Shown here: positions 32,535 to 44,366 of the stretch, in pieces
Position numbering within the stretch: position 1 is the stretch's first letter
How the letters are laid out: every line of letters begins with the position of its first letter
Translations under genes and position numbers: made by a program
Source: Apostichopus japonicus
Taxonomy: Eukaryota; Echinodermata; Holothuroidea; Aspidochirotida; Stichopodidae
DNA: 64,000 nucleotides
Reading direction: 5' to 3'
Assembly (NCBI RefSeq): GCF_037975245.1
Contig: NC_092579.1
Location: 8,732,001 to 8,796,000 of the forward strand
The notes under the pieces: model-generated
Told to the model about the DNA's origin: nothing
The model's input: the letters and a program-made list of their open reading frames with translations, nothing else
Database searches by the model: none

Positions 32535-35415
32535 CAATAATAATAATAATACATAATTTTTATATAGCGCCAAACAAACAGTTATATAATTCTCGTAACG
32601 CTTAACAAAATAATAGCAATTATAACATATATGCATTGGTGAGATACGTTTTTAGTGCTGATTTAAAACTGTTTACAGTATTACATATTTTTATATGTTC
32701 TTGAAGTGAGTTCCACAGGCACGGTGCACTGGATGTGAACGTTCTCAAACCGTAAGTCTGTGTTTTTACTCTAGGCATGAGTAACATCAGTGATGAATTA
32801 GAGCGAAGTGAGCGTGTGGATGATGGTCGGAACTGAAACAAGTTGGTGAGGTAGCTTGGTCCTACATTGTGCATACATTTGAACACCATCGGAAGTAGTT
32901 TGTAGTTGATTCGTTCACGTATCGGGAGCCAGTGGAGTTCGATCATGGTAGTGGTAATGTGATCATACTTCCGAGTTCAATATAGTAACGAGACGTGCGG
33001 CGGTGTTTAGTACGCGTTGTAGTCTGTCAATTTTACAGCCTATTTATCCATGCAGAATACTATTGCAGTAGTCGAGCTTCGACGTAACGAATGCATGGAC
33101 TAGCATTATACATGAATCTCAGTCGAGGTACTTTCTGATGTGACCAATGTACCGGATACTAGACAGGGCGCTTCGGCAAACGTGTTGAATAAGTCGATCC
33201 ATTGTCATGTGATTATCAAAAATGACACCAAGATTGCGGAGATGATCAGTGTAGTTGATACTGGTGTCACCGACGGAGACGAGGGGAATGGTGTGTGTTG
33301 GCCTAAACCGAGACGATATATGTATCACTTCTGTATTACTATCATTGAGTTTCAATTTGTTTGCTAACATCCAACTTCTTATATCTGACAAACAGTTGTC
33401 CAGACGTTGTAATTCTGAGGAGTGATTGCCACCAAAGCTTATATATAGCTGGCTGTCGTCGGCATAACACAGGTGCGTATCCAGGGGGGGGGCGTTGGGG
33501 GCGCGCGCCCCCCGGGTAAGGAAAAGAGGAGAGAAAAAAAAGAGAAGAAAAAAGGGAAAAGGAGGGGAAAAAAGAAAAGGAGGAGAGGAAGGAAGGGAAA
33601 AGAAAAAGAAAAAAGAGAGAAAAAGGAGAAAAGGAGGGAGTAGAAGATAGCCAAGACCTCGGGAAGAGAAAGATCCCTATTATATACACAGGGTAGCCAG
33701 TGACAGAAAAAGGATTACGGAGGGGGTGTGCGCCTCACCCTACCCCTTACCCCGACAACTCCATTTTTGACGTTTCCGTTTTTCCTCTCTCACTAATGTA
33801 CTTGAACTCGACCGAGTCGTCGGGGAACATAACGCATTTCGGGAAGGGGGCGACCGCCCCCCCCCCCGAGCAAATTTTCTTTATGACATCGCTAGTAATT
33901 TCAAAATAGACAATGCTTAGATGCAACTTACAAGGCCTGGGAAGTGTCATTTCCAGCGATCTGGGCGGCATTTTCGGCCAAAATTTTTCTTGTACGCTTC
34001 GCGCCAACTCATGGTGGCGCTTCGCTTAGATAGTTTGCCTACAGGCTTCGCCCTCCCTTGGCAATTACTCGCTACACGCCTGTTCGAATTTGTAAAGCAA
34101 AGAGCAGATATAACATCATATCAATGAGCATTGAAATGCATGTTCCACGATGTACAGCCTCAAAAACTGTCAATGTGTGTAGTCAAAGGCGTAGGAGCCA
34201 GATTGGATTTGGGGGCGGTAATGACTTGCCCGAAAAAAAAGCAAAAATTTTTCGCGCGCAAAGCGCGCATTCAACATATTGATGCCAATATCGTATAGGC
34301 AAGATCGGTCATTACATTGTATGGCATCGTCTACCTTACGGTCCGTCAAAGTTGCACAGTATACCGCCGGATGCTAATGTAAACAACCAAATGTCTTATG
34401 TAGATCAGGAGAAAAACCATACAGATCCATTTAGTCAAAACTCTCTTTTACAGTAGTAATGTCGGCCAAGCTTACAACTTTATTTCAATTACCAAGGAGA
34501 TCATTTTAAGCTATTCATTGCTATTTATTTTTCTTTCAGTAGGTGCCCAAAAAAAATGGGAAAACAATTGGGGGGGGGGGCTGCAGCCCCCGCCTCCTAC
34601 GGGACCTACGCCTATGAGTGAAGTGTTCGGTTTCGATATACCTCATATCGGAAATATCTCCTATTTTTCTGTTCCTTCAACCAAGTTTTGTAAAAGCCAT
34701 TATAAGAGGTTGCAATATTTCTACACCAAGAAATTAACTGTGTCGGAATTTTCCAAAATTTCCTCACCAACATTCTTCATTTTCCTCTACTCGTTCAATT
34801 TTGACCTGTCTGTTAGGGGTTCAAGGAGGTTTTTCTATATTGGTTGTCTATAGATTAAATTTTCTGCAACATTATGGGTATGTTTTCAAGTGATTTTATT
34901 CACGAGAAAAGTGAATTTTCAAATTCTCAACAAGTAATGGGCTTAAAACCTTGAAAAGTGGGGCTTTCGGATATTGTGGGCCGTGACGTAGAATAACCTA
35001 CAAAAGCAATGATCCATAGGACATGCAATCAGGTCGAACATGATGTGTGACTGGTGACAATCTTCAAAAGGTTATGAATGGAAAAAACTTTTGGGAAATA
35101 CTTGGTTCTCAGGCAAAAGTGTACATCTGGTTGCTCATTTTCAAGCCCGAGAAGTGCCATTTCCGGTGATCTGGGGGGTATCAAAACCAAAAATTTTCTT
35201 GTACGCTCCGCGCCAACCGATGGTGGCGCTCCGCTTAGATAGTAATTCGCGCCCCCCGGGTTAGAAAATCCTGGATACGCGCCTGTAACACATGTAAGTA
35301 AGTTAGTGTCGGCGCATGATATCACCAAGGGGCCCATGTATAAACTGAACAATGTCGGACCCAATACAGATCCCTGTGGTACGCCCCACTCTACGCCCCA
35401 CAAAGTGAGCCCTTA
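32535..35415 (-). mobile_element. 5'-truncated CR1/L2-type LINE split by a TIR element
   Basis: On the minus strand, 35403-35286 reads reverse transcriptase GVPQGSVLGPTLFSLYM. After the 1.8-kb insertion it resumes at 33469 as ADDSQLYISFGGNHSSE, then WMLANKLKLNDSNTEVIHI and HLRNLGVIFD (33391-33119). The C-terminal block is at 32946-32620: LHWLPIRERINYKLL and then TYGLRTFTSSAPCLWNSL. The 3' end GCGCTATATAAAAATTATG with a (TAT)n tail lies at 32575-32535, typical of this group. Stops and a frame change near 33100 show it was already decayed. Endonuclease and ORF1 are missing. Confidence 0.87.
33470..35285. mobile_element. TIR element inserted in the YADD codons of a LINE
   Basis: Ends CAGGTGCGTATCCAGG and CCTGGATACGCGCCTG are inverted repeats flanked by the 5-bp duplication TAACA (33465-33469 and 35286-35290). 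It is 1816 bp long and non-coding: a purine-rich tract at 33520-33650 and two copies of the hairpin module (33992-34034 and 35202-35243). What looks like a nested MITE at about 34188-34615 is bounded by AAAGGCGTAGGAGCC and GGGACCTACGCCTAT. Its ends resemble the element at 10236-10577. Both have 5-bp target duplications, unlike the 8-bp ones elsewhere in this window. Confidence 0.8.
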
Positions 35416-36324
35416 ACCTATTATTGATTTATCGTTACGAAATTAGGGTAAAAATTAGATAAATTGCTAAGTCAAAGCTTCGACTTACATCTTTTTTTTT
35501 ATGATATTTTTCTTTAAACCAAAATTTTAACTGTTCATATCGAAAGTTTTACTTTTGATCTCATCATTTACAAGGCAAGGTCTCAACGGTATTATATATA
35601 GACGTCAGCCGAGTCCTATACTAAAACCTACTTCTTCCTCACATGTGTTCCCTTCGCGCCAGTAGTTACCTTGAGCGAGAGAGATTAAACTTAGATGCTG
35701 GCTGTATATAACGCTTAATGAAGTTTATACTGGAAGCTTATCTTGAACAGTAAACAGTTTAATATGTAAACATGTGTAAGAAAAAAACAATTCATTGCTT
35801 ACACTTGAAAGTATTTCGCATATCACAGGAGCTTGTCAGACAATAGAGAACGTTAATTAAACTATAACTGAATACACAAAATTGAAATATTGATTTGTTT
35901 GCAGACCTTATAGTGTTATCGTTCGATCTCGTATTTCTTTAGAAGTCTATCTTTACTTATCGAGAAATTAACATGTATTCATCTGCGGATGATCCATTAA
36001 AATGGCTGGATCCCTTATACTAACATACAGACCAAGATTTAGACAGTGCCAACCTTACAAAAACACTAAATTTGAGTGTTGGAGCACAAAAGATTTGCAT
36101 GGCATCAGCCAACATCTTTACAATGCATCACAATTTGCATAGTAAATTGTACATTCTCTCACACACACGCATTCACCAGCTCACCCATGTATATAAATAC
36201 AAAGCATTTATCCACAATGAGTTATTTCTTTTTAACACTGCACTATGGATAGGAATTATATCCTATCTTTGACAAGAAAGAACTTCTTTTTATTTTTTTT
36301 TTTAGTATCGTGTAAAAGTAAGTT
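35416..36324. other. No recognised feature
   Basis: AT-rich, no domain motif, no TIR pair. Confidence 0.35.
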
Positions 36325-36364
36325 GGCCTGACGTTTCGATCCTAGCATGATCTTCTTCAAAGGC
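36325..36364 (-). ncRNA. Hammerhead-ribozyme-like motif of a Penelope-like pseudo-LTR
   Basis: On the minus strand: a stem I half GCCT, then TTGAAGA where the hammerhead core expects CTGANGA, a stem II hairpin from GATC pairing with GATC, the core GAAA, the palindrome ACGT, C, and the other stem I half AGGC. Minimal hammerheads of this layout, working as dimers, are known in Penelope-like elements. The first core C is changed to T, which should weaken or abolish cleavage. No coding part of an element remains nearby, so this is an isolated relic. Confidence 0.5.
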
Positions 36365-38260
36365 TAAATGACAAGTAACAGTAACAGAAGGGACAAAAAC
36401 ACGCACAGAATTTTCTGGAAGAGCATTTCAGCCACGAAGATGTTATCGTGACATTAGCTTTGTTGTACAAATTCCAAGTCGTAATCATTCCTATACGAGT
36501 TCCTCATCCAAGCTACGACACAATTAGTAATAGGGTAATGATACCGGTATAGCTTTCTAGTTGCTCAAGCGGACTAACTGAATTGTGTACGTTACACAAT
36601 ACTTGGCTCTTCAGGAAACGATTTCACATCCAAGCTGAAACTGCCCGATAGAAACTTTTTCTTTCAATTAACAAAAAAAAAAAAAAAAATAGTATTAGAG
36701 TCAACGTCGCAGCAGTAACTTTGTTCACTGTAAAATAGAAAAGTCATATAAAAGTCATGAACACTTTCTCATATTTTTAAAGAGTATATGTAACGTTGTT
36801 AAATACGTGCTGTTAGTCGATCCGGTCGTCACGTAAACGTCGAATTACAGGTAAAAAGCAACAATGTACCATATATCAATTAATTTGTTTAACGAAAAAC
36901 GAGAAACTTCTGAATGAAAATCAATGAAATGAATGTAATGATGTGACTATCCCGCTTGAGGAGTAAAGACCATTGAGATTGTTCATATGAAATAGGAAGA
37001 GGGGAAGGGGCCTTGTCCAGAAAAAAAAAACGTTAAATGGTGAATTCAGAGGCATATTTAGGCTAAAGAAAAGGTAAATAAATGTGCCGTGCTTTATTTA
37101 AAGCCATTTGCACACTGCCCGGCTGAGCGGGAACCAACGCAAATCGACCGTCCTATTAATAGTAACCACAATCGAGTTGATTCGGGTCGTGTCCAGCTGG
37201 GTAATGTGCGGTGGTCGTCTTATAACATCTACTTTCAGTGCTTTTTCAATCTGAAATTCAGAATATATCGGACTTGATCGAGGGCAAGGGGAGACATTAA
37301 TAACTTATACATCATTAACTTACAGCAGTGCCCCTCCCCTCCCCCTTGATGTTGTATTCTTTGACATTGAGAGGTAGGTCAGGGCAATGGAACAATTATA
37401 CGTCTCCGGGTACCGTTTTTTAAGTCCTCATTTAGCTTTCAGTATATTATGTGTAAGTGGGGAAATGGGTTAAAGCCCCGGTCTCCGCCGCTGTAACTTC
37501 CCCTGAGGTTCATCTGTATACGCCATTCATGGACTTGGAATTTCTTAACGAACAAATTGGAGCTGCATTGTTTGTTGGTGATTTCAGAAATATAATAAGA
37601 TGCTAGCTGCACATTTGAAAGACTGCTATAGAGCCATGTGGTGGACACGAGTCGTCATTTTTTTAAACACGGTTTTAACTGACTAAGAGCAAATTTTCGC
37701 TCTATTAACCGTTTCTCCATGTGTAGTTTATATTCCCTTTCAAAGGGACACGGGATATTCACCAGACGTAAAAATTCAGTTTACAGTGTAAACGTAAGGA
37801 GAAAGGCGTTGACAATGGTTCATACTGTTTTGTTTTCGTACCCAGGCTCTATCTTAGATGGTTTTTCTTGAAAATGTCTTCATATAAGTAGAGTATTGAA
37901 TCTCGTTCAAGTGATCCAATTAAGAATGCTCTCTTATCATGCTCTCTTAATATTTGAATTAGGCGTGTTTGTCGTTAAGACTGTATAAGGCAGATTCCGT
38001 AGACTATCCAGATAATAACTTAGCAACTCCTCTGAGACAAATAGAATAATAAGCAATCATTTGATACATACCTTTGGAGGTAATGAGCAAATTAATGATG
38101 CGCTTAAAGCCATATGACAGTAGAGACTGTTTCGTGGCAAATAGTTCTATTTTGAGGAATTTGCTGCATCTTTAATATGAGTAAACTTATATTTATAATG
38201 TTTTGTCTATTTAATTAGGTTAAGTTCGTATCTGAATACAAGGCACGTAACACCGTGAAG
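36365..38260. other. Upstream region of the large ectodomain gene
   Basis: No exon, TIR or tandem array recognised. The stretch before 38261 should hold the promoter and 5' UTR; TTAATTAGGTTAAGTTCG precedes the start codon by about 30 bp, but no clear TATA box or initiator can be assigned. Confidence 0.35.
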
Positions 38261-38318
38261 ATGGTGACTGCTTACATCATATTAATCGCTCTTGGATCCC
38301 ACTTTGCAGTTGGCCAAT
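38261..38318 (+). CDS. Exon 1: signal peptide
   Basis: ATG at 38261 opens a hydrophobic leader ([19 protein letters not shown]) ending in a phase-1 GTAAGT donor at 38319. The leader and perfect donor fix both the start and the orientation of the gene. Confidence 0.82.
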
Positions 38319-38410
38319 GTAAGTTTTTCCCACTTACTCTTGTTATACAAGTTGATGCCGATTTCATTGAATGCATAAATCTTTATCCCGAATTAACATA
38401 AAACACAACG

Positions 38411-38481
<71 letters not shown>

Positions 38482-38500
38482 ATATATATATCTATATCTA

Positions 38501-38552
<52 letters not shown>

Positions 38553-39252
38553 CTCTCTACATTTGGAGTCATCTGAAAAGAAATGATCGGCATATCGTTC
38601 CTGACCTACCATAGTTTATTGCTTTGAAATTTTCTTAAAGTCCCACTTTATCCATTTGGACCAAGTTTTAGCAGCAGCCGCTGCATTCTCGGATGCTATG
38701 AGGGTCATGATTCCGAACGCTATAGGAGCGGTCTCTATCCAAACCTGTTATACGGGAGGAATTTTTCTAATGTGAATGATGATTCCATATCGGTGAGTAT
38801 AGTTAAGAGGCATTCAACGCATGTCTTTGCACGAGAGCAAGCTATATACAGCATAACGTCTACAATTCATCCAAACATGCCAATTTTGAAAAGAAAAAAA
38901 TAGTGTATGGATAAAATATTGAATATTGAAGGCGATTTATGTACCATTTATACCAGGCAACGTCTTTCTTTGTTGATGTATTTATATATATCTGCAGTTT
39001 CCTGTATTTAATTCTTGTCTTTTCCATTTGCTTCAAAGAAAATAATTCCAAAAAGGTTATATTCAAATAGTTCATATATAACATAATCAGGAAAATTCCA
39101 TATGAAACTCATTTGACACTTAACTATTTTTTCCCACAATCCCATATGCGTATGTTAAGTGTGTCTGTTTCCCTGCTGACCTATCCAAGACATTTGACGT
39201 TTTCTATTATTATCATATTGTATAAATCAATAAATAATCTATATCTATATAA

Positions 39253-39284
<32 letters not shown>

Positions 39285-42200
39285 GTATGTATATTAATGT
39301 ATAGTTGTTATACATACAGGAAACTATAGCTAGGAGAATGATTGAATACATATAATATTTTATTTTCTTAACCTGAAACAGGTTTATGCTGACGGTGTGA
39401 TATCAGTTGGGACAGATCACGAACAATTTGTGTTCACGTCTGAGGAGTTCCCTCTTTCTGGAAATGGTACAGCCCTTATTGCTCCTTATATGGCTGACGT
39501 GGACTTATCTTTGGGTGGAAGCGTTTGGATATCATATTTGTATGACTTTGGAGACGACTTCAAAGGACTGGTTCAGGGGGCCTTTCCAGAAGAAAAGATA
39601 AGAAACATCTTCGATGAATATGCCTACACATGGGATAGTGTTATATTTAACGGTTCTACGTCTCAATCGTCCTTGGTAAAACGTGGTTTAGCATAGCTAT
39701 TGTTTCACCGCCTTGTACTGTATGGCCTACATATTACGACTTACAATGATGTTAATGAAATTCCATAAAGAAATAAAGGGCATTGGACAAGCGGCGATTT
39801 ATATGTAGGTGAATTCAAACCTATTAATATGCTACTTATATCTGTCGAAATGGTACAGTATATAGAAAGATAGCGTGGGTTTTTCTCATCATGTTTGGAC
39901 AAATAACACATTACAAAAGGGTACGTTATAACCATGGTACTTTCCAGGTATAGCCATGGAGGTACTACTTCCATGGTGAAGACATACAAGCCGACAAGAC
40001 ACTGTGTAGCCTACCTGACACTAAACGTTGCACGCTATATGATTTAGGCTACATCTACTATGAACTAGTACGCCAAGGGCATTACTTTACCGCATTATTT
40101 TTAAACTTGTTATCTGGTAACCAAATATATGACACTCTTGTAAACATGATGACTGACACTAACTAATGCTGAGTATACTGCTCGGAATTGCAGCAAACTG
40201 CTATTTTGCTGTCTCACTAACAATGCTGACGTTATGTGTATTCTTTTCTTTTCCACCCACAGAAGAATACATTTCAGGCTGTAATTGTAACTGCATATAT
40301 GGAAGCAAGTGACAGCACGGCTGTAGACTACTATCGCCAGTACTACTCGACTTTCGTAATCTTTAACTATGGTAAATTAGATTGGACAACTGGAGCAAAC
40401 GGGGACATGAATGGGCAGGAGAATGGACTAGGGGGATTGGAAGCACAGGTATCTACCAAAACATATGTAATGCTCTCACAAGTTAAAACATGACTACCAT
40501 TTACGGTTTCTATAAATGCGCGAACTCACGTAACACTTTCTAGTCATCCAAGGCACCACTGATGTTTGCTCGCTTGCGGAACCCATTTTTTTTTTAAACA
40601 ACAGATGAAACGCTCACAGAATTAAAGAGACCTAGTCGTCACGTAGGTTGATTTCAAAATTTTTCTGTAACGTCAGATTTCTGTGCAGTACTTTTTACTC
40701 AGCAATTTGATGATGGCACACCGTGACGAAGATCTAAAACGTTCGCGAGTAATATAGCCAGCAGCAGTTTAACATTTGGGAATATGGCTAGCAAATAGAG
40801 CAGTGTGTGTCGATATAGTAATCGTAACAATTCATAAAGTAATGGTACCGTTACCTATTTTGCAAGTGAAAGTCAGAGTTCAAGCAGAATGGATGATACT
40901 TTTCTAAGGAAAAATAGAAGGCGAAATATCAAACAAAGGAACTCGATCTAAGTGCCATTCCTTCATTGCCTATTGTTGCCAAAGAATATTCCCATCTGCA
41001 CCCTCACTTGGTAAGACCTCAATCTCAGCTAATTAGCTTGTGCTAGAGTCTGACAAGATCTGTATACAATGACAACAAATGCTCATAGTTGTCAACATTT
41101 CAAAATGTAAATTATCTATTGATTATGAACGGTACTAGTCTTTTATGATTCTCATTTAGGTTGCCACTGCTCCCCTAAACTTCTCAATGCTTGTGTTTCG
41201 TTTAGGCTGCCACCGCTCCCCTAAAATTCTCAATGCTTGTGTTTGTGTTCATTTAGGTTGCAACTGCTCCCCTAAAATTCTCAATGCTTGTGTTTCATTT
41301 AGGTTGCGACCGCTCCCCTATTCTTCTCAATGCTTGTGTTTGTGTTCATTTAGGTTGCAACTGCTCTCCTAAACTTCTCAATGCTTGTGTTTCATTTAAG
41401 TTGCGACCGCTCCCCTGAACCTTCTCTATGCTTGTGTTTCATTTAGGTTGCGACCGCTCCCCTAAACTTCTCAATGCTTGTGTTTCATTTAGGTTGCTAC
41501 CGCTCCCCTTAACTTCTCAATGCTTGTGTTTCATTTAGGTTGCCACCGCTCCCCTGAACCTTCTCTATGCTTGTGTTTCATTTAGGTTGCAACTGCTCTC
41601 CTAAACTTCTCAATGCTTGTGTTTCATTTAGGTTGCCACCGCTCCCCTGAACCTTCTCTATGCTTGTGTTTCATTAAGGTTGCAACTGCTCTCCTAAACT
41701 TCTCAATGCTTGTGTTTCATTTAAGTTGCGACCGCTCCCCTGAACCTTCTCTATGCTTGTGTTTCATTTAGGTTGCGACCGCTCCCCTAAACTTCTCAAT
41801 GCTTGTGTTTCATTTAGGTTGCGACCGCTCCCCTAAAATTCTCAATGCTTGTGTTTGTGTTCATTTAGGTTGCGACCGCTCCCCTGAACGTCTCAATGCT
41901 TGTGCTTCATTAAGGTTGCGACCGCTCTCCTAAACTTCGCAATGCTTGTGTCTCATTTAGGTTGCGACCGCTCCCCTACAATTCTCAATGCTTCTGTTTC
42001 ATTTAGGTTGCGACCGCTCCCCTAAACTTCTCAATGCTTGTGTTCATTTAGGTTGCGACTGCTCCCCTGTTCTTCTCAATGCTTGTGTTTCATTAAGGTT
42101 GCGACCGCTCTCCTAAACTTCGCAATGCTTGTGTTTCATTAAGGTTGCGACCGCTCTCCTAAACTTCGCAATGCATGTGTTTCATTAAGGTTGCGACCGC

Positions 42201-44282
42201 TTCCCTAAACTTCTCAATGCTTGTGTTTCATTTAGGTTGCGACCGCTCCCTATGTATACTTCTCAATACTTGTGTTTCATTTAAGTTGCGACCGCTCCCC
42301 TGAACTTCTCAATGCTTGTGTTTCATTTAGGTTGCCACCGCTCCCCTAAAATTCTCAATGCTTGTGTTTCATTTAGGTTGCCACCGCTCCCCTACAATTC
42401 TCAATGCTTGTGTTTCGTTTAAGCTGCCACCGCTCCCCTAAAATTCTCAATGCTTGTGTTTCATTTTGATTGCGACCGCTCCCCTAAAATTATCAATGCT
42501 TGTGTTTGTGTTCATTTAGGTTGCGACCGCTCCCCTAAAATTATCAATGCTTGTGTTTGTGTTCATTTAAGTTGCGACCGCTCCCCTAAAATTCTCAATG
42601 CTTGTGTTTGTGTTCATTTAGGTTGCGACCGCTCCCCTAAAATTATCAATGCTTGTGTTTGTGTTCATTTAAGTTGCGACCGCTCCTCTAAAATTATCAA
42701 TGCTTGTATTTGTGTTCATTTAGGTTGCGACCGCTCCCCTCTTCTTCTCAATGCTTTTGTTTCATTTAAGTTGCAACCGTTCCCCTATACTACTCAATGC
42801 TTGTGTTTCATTTTGTTTGCAACCGCTCTCATATACTTATCAATACTTGTGTTTCATTTAAGTTGCAACCGTTCCCCTTTACTTCTCAATGCTTGTGTTT
42901 CATTAAGGTTGCCCTTGCTCCCCTACACTTTCATGTTCCATGTTGTATTTAATTTAGAATGCCTCAAATCAGACAATATCAAATTATAAAATACAAGAAT
43001 ATATTTTCAATATGAATATCATTGTACATGTTCACATTTACCCTGTATTGTTCTGTGTGGTTATGGGTATGGGCGTGGGTGTATTCTATATATAAGAAGG
43101 TTTTGGTTTAGGGCAGAAAAGTGTGGTTTAGAGACAGCTTTCTTTAAACTATGAATGCAGTTCCGTTAACTTGCTGTATTGGTATGTGAGGGGAGCTGTT
43201 GGCAGCTTCAGCAAAATAATCATGTATAAACATAATAATACTCCAAGTAACGTTGTAATGTATTAATGTGCTAAGAAACCCCATAGTACTGTTGTATCAA
43301 ATGAAGCTTAAAAAGTCGCATTTTTAAAGTAAAGTAACTTGGAACATTGAGAAACTTTACTTTTGTCTTATTATGTGAACACATGAAACTTAAAAAGCTG
43401 ATGATTGCGCTATAATTCTTCGAGATTTAAGCATCATGTAACGTCGCATCATTAAACAATGCCAACTCAGAAAGTAACTTAAGCATCACGGAACATGACT
43501 GTTTACTTGTACAAATTTAAATTAATGGAAAGAACACTGTTAGCAGGTTTTCTGATGATGTTATTCATAACAAAGTGTCTTCCACACAGACAAAGCGCAC
43601 GATAATCGCAGCTGCTTATCCGTCCTCTTAACATTTTTCGACGTTACATCGTAGTTTATATAAAAAAAGGCAAATGAAATTAATAGACATTTATAACTTT
43701 ATATTGTACATTAGTAATCGTATCATTACAAACTACCAGTCATACAATGTTTAGTTCATTCCTAGCAGAGGATTACATCAAGAGATATCAATACTAGCTA
43801 AAAACAGATAAATATTTAAACTTATATTAAAGCTAATAACAAACCTGTTCGAAGAAGTACAAAACTAAAACATAATGTAAGGCATATCGGTATGTTTTAC
43901 ATGCAGTAATCGATTAACCAGAATTTGCAACATTTGCTTCCAATCATTCAAAGGCCGGCTTCAACGCAGGTGATGGTATTAGAAACTTCCCCTTACCGGG
44001 ATCTCGAAGTGACAAAGTTCGTGATTTGATGCAAAATTCAAATATAGGAATACCGGGACGATGGGTATTCAAAGTCGATGGTGATATGATCGAAGGCTTT
44101 AGTTGCAGCAGCAATGGTACGTAATCATAGACTGTCTCGTGGAAAACGATGTGGGGCTGGGGGGGGGGGTGACAGAAACAGAGGACTATTGCCCCCACCT
44201 CCTTCGTCAGTGATTCAATCTTGGGATTTTTTCTTGCATTTAGTCATTTAGCTCTATACACTTTCGTTTTTAATGTCAAACA

Positions 44283-44366
<84 letters not shown>

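Noticed and set aside
34185-34620. Full annotation as a separate hAT MITE
   Set aside because: TIR-like ends are present (AAAGGCGTAGGAGCC, GGGACCTACGCCTAT), but no convincing 8-bp target duplication was found; mentioned only within the larger element.
42450-42989. 179-codon frame with a 17-residue period
   Set aside because: Produced by the 51-bp variant of the intron 4 minisatellite; it stops making sense outside the array.
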